This document shows positions 45,085 through 48,577 of a DNA stretch of 48,577 nt, piece by piece; position 1 is the stretch's first letter, and each line of letters opens with the position of its first letter. The stretch covers positions 1 to 48,577 of the forward strand of contig JAFYRW010000023.1 in the NCBI GenBank assembly GCA_017546785.1, read 5' to 3'. Under the pieces are notes generated by a model, which was given only the letters and a program-made list of their open reading frames with translations, ran no database searches and was not told the DNA's origin. The stretch comes from Bacteroidaceae bacterium (lineage in GTDB: Bacteria > Bacteroidota > Bacteroidia > Bacteroidales > Bacteroidaceae). The translations under genes and the position numbers were made by a program.

Positions 45085-46182
45085 TTGGCTAAGGTAAAAG
45101 AGATAGCGACAGCCCTTGAAATGTTCGCGCCTCTGCCGTTGCAGGATGGATTCGACAATGCCGGACTACAAATTGGATTAACAGAAGCGGAAGTGACAGG
45201 GGTTTTATTGTGTCTTGACGTAACGGAAGAAGTTGTAGACGAAGCCGTTGCATCAGGAGCAAATCTCATTGTGTCGCATCATCCTCTAATTTTCAAGCCC
45301 CTAAAAAGTATTACCGGACGTAACAGTGTCGAGCGTTGCATAATAAAAGCATTGGCAAATAACATTGCCATATATTCTGCGCACACTAATCTCGACAATG
45401 CTCAAGGTGGAGTAAACTATCGTATAGCCGAAAAAATAGGTCTAAAAAATGTAAGGATACTCCTTCCCAAAGAAAACTCATTACTAAAGATTGTAACCTA
45501 CGTACCCGACGCACAGGCGCAGGCTGTACGCGATGCTCTATTTGCTGCAGGCTGCGGAAGCATTGGCAATTACGACAAATGCAGTTACAATATCGACGGT
45601 ACAGGCACATTCCGAGCCAACGACAATTGCAATCCATTCTGTGGAAATATCGGAGAATTGCACCACGAAAAAGAGGTACGCATAGAGACTGTTCTCCCCG
45701 CTTACCTAAAGAACAAGGCAATCTCTGCGCTTATAAAAGCCCACCCATACGAAGAGCCGGCGTACGACATTTTCCCCATACTCAACGAGTGGGGCACAGT
45801 AGGGTCAGGGGTTATAGGAGAGCTTCCGCAGGAGAGCGATGAGCTGGAATTCCTTAATACTATAAAAGAAAAATTCACCGTAGGCAGCCTGCGACACACA
45901 AAGCTGCGCGGCAACAAGATTAAGAGAGTCGCTCTGTGCGGTGGCGCCGGAGCATCATTCGCCGCAGCATCATTAGCATCGGGAGCCGATATTTTCATCA
46001 CCGGCGAAGCACGCTACCACGACCTGTTCGACAACACCGACAAAATGATGTACGCAATAATCGGTCACTACGAGAGCGAGCAATATACAACAGAAATCCT
46101 CCGAGAGATTATAGAAAATAAATTCTCGGGACTGACGGTCAAGGTAGCAACCACAAACACTAATCCATTGAATTACTTATAA
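45085..46182 (+). CDS. Nif3-like dinuclear metal-centre hexameric protein
   Basis: This 365-residue protein uses a TTG start, placed because the promoter lies directly upstream and AKVKEIATALEMFAPLPLQDGFDNAGLQIG begins the Nif3 fold exactly. Metal-site features are VSHHPLIFKPLK, YSAHTNLDNAQGG and, near the C terminus, GHYESEQY. Its length shows the central PII-like insertion found in the long form. Annotations such as GTP cyclohydrolase 1 type 2 are often attached to this family but remain doubtful. The zinc-ribbon gene follows by 32 bases. Confidence 0.92.
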   Translation: MAKVKEIATALEMFAPLPLQDGFDNAGLQIGLTEAEVTGVLLCLDVTEEVVDEAVASGANLIVSHHPLIFKPLKSITGRNSVERCIIKALANNIAIYSAHTNLDNAQGGVNYRIAEKIGLKNVRILLPKENSLLKIVTYVPDAQAQAVRDALFAAGCGSIGNYDKCSYNIDGTGTFRANDNCNPFCGNIGELHHEKEVRIETVLPAYLKNKAISALIKAHPYEEPAYDIFPILNEWGTVGSGVIGELPQESDELEFLNTIKEKFTVGSLRHTKLRGNKIKRVALCGGAGASFAAASLASGADIFITGEARYHDLFDNTDKMMYAIIGHYESEQYTTEILREIIENKFSGLTVKVATTNTNPLNYL

Positions 46183-46214
46183 ATAAAACATATAACTAAA
46201 ATAAATTAAGAACT

Positions 46215-47030
46215 ATGGCAAAGAAAGATCCTTCTGAATTCACAGTAGAGGAGAAACTAAAAAGTCTCTATCAGTTGCAGACAATCCTCACCGAGATTGA
46301 CAAGATAAAAATTCTACGCGGCGAGCTTCCTTTGGAGGTAAAAGACCTCGAGGACGAGATTGTAGGACTCGGCACACGTATCGAGAATATCACAAACGAC
46401 ATTAAGAAAGTGCGTGAGAATATCGTAGCGTTCAACGAGGAGATGGAGCAGGCAAAAAGACTCATCGAGAAATACACCGAGGACCAGAATAATGTACGCA
46501 ACAACCGTGAGTTCGACCTTTTGAACAAAGAGATTGAGTACAATAGATTGGTTATTGAGCACGACGAGAAGAAAATCAACGACGCAAAGAACAGCGAGCG
46601 TCTCAAGAACGACGAGCTCGAGAAGACAAAGACACAGCTCGAGGAGCGCACAAAAGACCTCGAATTGAAGAAGTCAGAGCTCGACGAAATCATTGCCGAG
46701 ACAAAGGCCGAGGAGGAGAAGCTACGCGAGCAGGCACGCAACCTTGAGCTCACTATAGAGTCTCGTTTGCTTGCATCATTCAAACGTATCCGCAAGAACT
46801 CACGCAATGGATTGGGTATTGTATACGTTGAGCGCGACGCTTGCGCCGGCTGTTTCAGCAAGATACCCCCTCAGAGACAGATGGATATTCGTATGCGCAA
46901 GAAAATCATCGTTTGCGAGAACTGCGGACGTATTATGATCGACCCTGAGCTTGCAGGCATCAAGCAGGAGCAGCCCGCAGAGGCAGCAGCACCCAAAAAG
47001 CGCAGCATACGCCGCAAAAGTGCAGAGTAA
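46215..47030 (+). CDS. Coiled-coil protein with C4 zinc ribbon
   Basis: The 271-residue protein is a long coiled coil (about 10-190, heptads rich in Lys, Glu and Leu), then a C-terminal C4-type zinc ribbon with CAGC and CENC pairs (about 215-240), then a basic Ala/Pro tail. The family is usually beside Nif3-like genes in Bacteroidota and is thought to bind nucleic acid, but its function is unknown. It is probably co-transcribed with the Nif3-like gene. Confidence 0.9.
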   Translation: MAKKDPSEFTVEEKLKSLYQLQTILTEIDKIKILRGELPLEVKDLEDEIVGLGTRIENITNDIKKVRENIVAFNEEMEQAKRLIEKYTEDQNNVRNNREFDLLNKEIEYNRLVIEHDEKKINDAKNSERLKNDELEKTKTQLEERTKDLELKKSELDEIIAETKAEEEKLREQARNLELTIESRLLASFKRIRKNSRNGLGIVYVERDACAGCFSKIPPQRQMDIRMRKKIIVCENCGRIMIDPELAGIKQEQPAEAAAPKKRSIRRKSAE

Positions 47031-47057
47031 AATATAGGTTGCACTACATACAGCAAA

Positions 47058-47092
47058 TTAAATGTCTCACAGGCAATCTGTGAGACATTTAA
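47058..47092 (+). terminator. Terminator after the zinc-ribbon gene
   Basis: A perfect 15-bp stem, 47058-47072/47078-47092, with loop GCAAT; the core is ATGTCTCACAG/CTGTGAGACAT. The following run is AT-rich and has few Ts, so strength is uncertain. Confidence 0.75.
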
Positions 47093-47126
47093 TTATATAT
47101 TTCTTCATAAAATAGCAAATTACAAT

Positions 47127-48056
47127 ATGTTACCCATCTATTTTGCACCCCTGCAAGGATACACCGACGACGTTTACCGCAGAATACACCAACAGTTCAT
47201 TGGAGGCGTAAAATGCTATTATACCCCTTTTGTACGTGTCGAGGCGGGAGGCATACGCTCAAAGGACCTACGCGACATTGCCCCCGAGAATAACAAAAAT
47301 GTCCCGGTTGTTCCCCAGATAATATTCAATTCATCAAAGGAGTTTGAATATCTGACAAATAGAGTAGAGGAGATGGGCTACAAACAGATAGACCTTAATA
47401 TGGGATGCCCTTTCCCTCTGCAGGCCAAGCACAAGCGAGGCTCGGGAATACTGCAACATCCAGGCATTGTCGAAGAGATTATCGACAAGGTAAAACAGCA
47501 CCCCGGCATTGAATTCTCGGTAAAGATGCGCCTCGGATGGGAGAACGAAGAGGAGATTGAGCAGATAATGCCCATCCTCAACAAGGTTGATTTTCAACAC
47601 ATTACAATTCATCCACGAACTGGAATACAGCAATATAAAGGAAACGTGAACTATTCGGCACTCGAGAGATTGTGCAAGATAAGCCGTAACCATTTGATAA
47701 TAAATGGAGACATCACAACACTCGAGCAAATGAGAGAGATTGAGGAGCAGTACCCGCAAATAGCCGGCATTATGATTGGACGCGGCCTTTTGGGAACCCC
47801 ATCATTAGCCTATGAATATTCCAACGGTTGCGAATGGAGCACTCGCGAGCGCATAGCACTGATGCTAAAGATGCACGACGCACTAATGGCCGAATATTCT
47901 AAGATTCTCAAAGGAGATACACAAATGCTGAACAAGATGCGCACATTCTGGGAATACGCCGAAAATCTAATAGGACGCAAGCCTTATAAAAAGGTGATGA
48001 AAAGCGGCAATCTCAAAAATTATCTTGCAGCAGTACAAGAACTTAAATTCATCTAA
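47127..48056 (+). CDS. tRNA-dihydrouridine synthase (Dus family)
   Basis: The 309-residue protein is an FMN-dependent TIM-barrel enzyme reducing uridine in tRNA. It has the N-terminal FAPLQGYTDDVYRR, catalytic Cys94 in NMGCPFPLQAKHKRG, the FMN site IHPRTGIQQYKG and ING-D/GIMIGRGLLG near the barrel end. The subclass (DusA, B or C) cannot be assigned with confidence; a DusC-like opening is possible. It stands after a terminator and no co-transcribed partner is seen. Confidence 0.93.
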   Translation: MLPIYFAPLQGYTDDVYRRIHQQFIGGVKCYYTPFVRVEAGGIRSKDLRDIAPENNKNVPVVPQIIFNSSKEFEYLTNRVEEMGYKQIDLNMGCPFPLQAKHKRGSGILQHPGIVEEIIDKVKQHPGIEFSVKMRLGWENEEEIEQIMPILNKVDFQHITIHPRTGIQQYKGNVNYSALERLCKISRNHLIINGDITTLEQMREIEEQYPQIAGIMIGRGLLGTPSLAYEYSNGCEWSTRERIALMLKMHDALMAEYSKILKGDTQMLNKMRTFWEYAENLIGRKPYKKVMKSGNLKNYLAAVQELKFI

Positions 48057-48091
48057 GCACAGTTCTCTTCACTTTAATAAACTCTCCCAAA

Positions 48092-48348
48092 ATGAAAAGT
48101 AATATAGACTGATTTTTGAACAGGGTACTGTATTCATTCTATAATCTGATATACTTATCAGGATTACCAATATATGCAACAGTCGAATTGTTGGTGCAAC
48201 GCCCGCTGTACTGCTTACCTTTCTGGAAGAGACGATTGAAAGTAAAAAAACGAAGATAGCTTGGACTATTGGTACGACTCTTACTTTATGCCTGCTGATT
48301 CTTGCCAACTTTATGCTAATGTGGTGCTATGATTTTCTCTATAATTAA
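48092..48348 (+). pseudogene. Remnant of a small membrane-protein gene
   Basis: From ATG 48092 the frame reads MKSNID, then TGA (48110-48112), then FLNRVLYSFYNLIY. A one-base shift after about 48145 is needed to join a second open stretch (LIRITNICNSRIVGATPAVL..., with a hydrophobic helix TIGTTLTLCLLILANFML) ending at TAA 48346-48348. The joined product would be about 85 residues. Two lesions suggest decay. An antisense 79-codon frame also exists (48069-48308, minus) and cannot be excluded, but the plus-strand helix and stop fit better. Confidence 0.4.
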
Positions 48349-48577
48349 AGTCTGAACCTCAGTTTATCGTAGAGCATAATTTTTCCAAAAAATAAACCAT
48401 ATAACAGGGTAGAAATAAAAAATCAAAATCCTATTAAACATAATATCTATTATCATTCAATTATAGCAAAATATTTCGTAAACCCATCTAAAGTGACATT
48501 TTTCTTTAGTAATTATCTATTTAAGAGATAAAATTATGATAAAGATTAAAATATCTCTCTATTTTTTAATACATTTG
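48349..48577. other. AT-rich end of window, nothing recognised
   Basis: No coding frame, hairpin or repeat that I can support. The stretch is AT-rich. Confidence 0.5.

Overview
The window looks like the chromosome of a gut-type Bacteroidales. Start-proximal promoters repeatedly carry the Bacteroidota -7 element TAnnTTTG, or a TAnnTTCG variant. Shine-Dalgarno sequences are weak or absent. Gene families typical of the phylum are present: DUF4136, DUF4249 and DUF4251 proteins, a TonB-dependent receptor, the long amidophosphoribosyltransferase, and a Nif3 plus zinc-ribbon pair. I found no phage, insertion sequence, CRISPR array or rRNA. There is one tRNA, Thr-CGT.

Layout. 1-1771 (minus): envelope genes, namely a truncated outer-membrane barrel protein and two lipoproteins. 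1939-8136 (minus): a lon-tgt-lptG-type run ending in a DEAD-box helicase. 8381-10331: a diacylglycerol kinase-like lipid kinase, convergent trmN6, and tRNA-Thr. 10428-15920 (plus): a structured RNA with its own promoter and terminator, then the long PurF-like gene and carB. carB is otherwise full length but is broken by one in-frame TAA. 16037-18222: asparaginase and galE. 18223-18646: a gene-free stretch rich in hairpins. 18647-21131 (minus): an ABC-F protein and ispE. 21344-24105 (plus): dnaB and trpS. 24158-29072 (plus): a compact four-gene envelope-modification locus (MBOAT acyltransferase, SGNH partner, EptA-type transferase, acyltransferase-3). 29216-32446: pheT and a YebC-family regulator. 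32497-33303 (minus): a DUF4251 protein with an in-frame proline-rich tail lying beyond a TGA. 33505-38876 (plus): a degenerate GH43-like lipoprotein, nagB, an S37-type peptidase, an orphan FecE-like ATPase and a MalY/PatB lyase. 38905-43202 (minus): an AT-rich block with DUF4249, a TonB-dependent receptor and an unfamiliar acidic lipoprotein. 43526-48056 (plus): FetAB, Nif3-like, a zinc-ribbon coiled-coil protein and a dihydrouridine synthase. 48092-48348: remains of a small membrane-protein gene.

How the genes work together. Most of the window is housekeeping: translation (pheT, trpS, tgt, dus, trmN6, ABC-F), replication (dnaB), proteostasis (lon), nucleotide and amino-acid supply (purF, carB, asparaginase), and envelope precursors (galE, ispE, lptG). 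The accessory interest lies in five places: the four-gene envelope-decoration locus, the leader or stand-alone RNA before purF, the gene-free hairpin region after galE, the DUF4249/TonB block beside the FetAB exporter, and the cluster of in-frame stop codons (carB, the DUF4251 gene, the 3' remnant). Those stops are point lesions in otherwise intact frames. They could be sequencing or assembly errors, recent mutations or recoding, and the sequence alone cannot decide.
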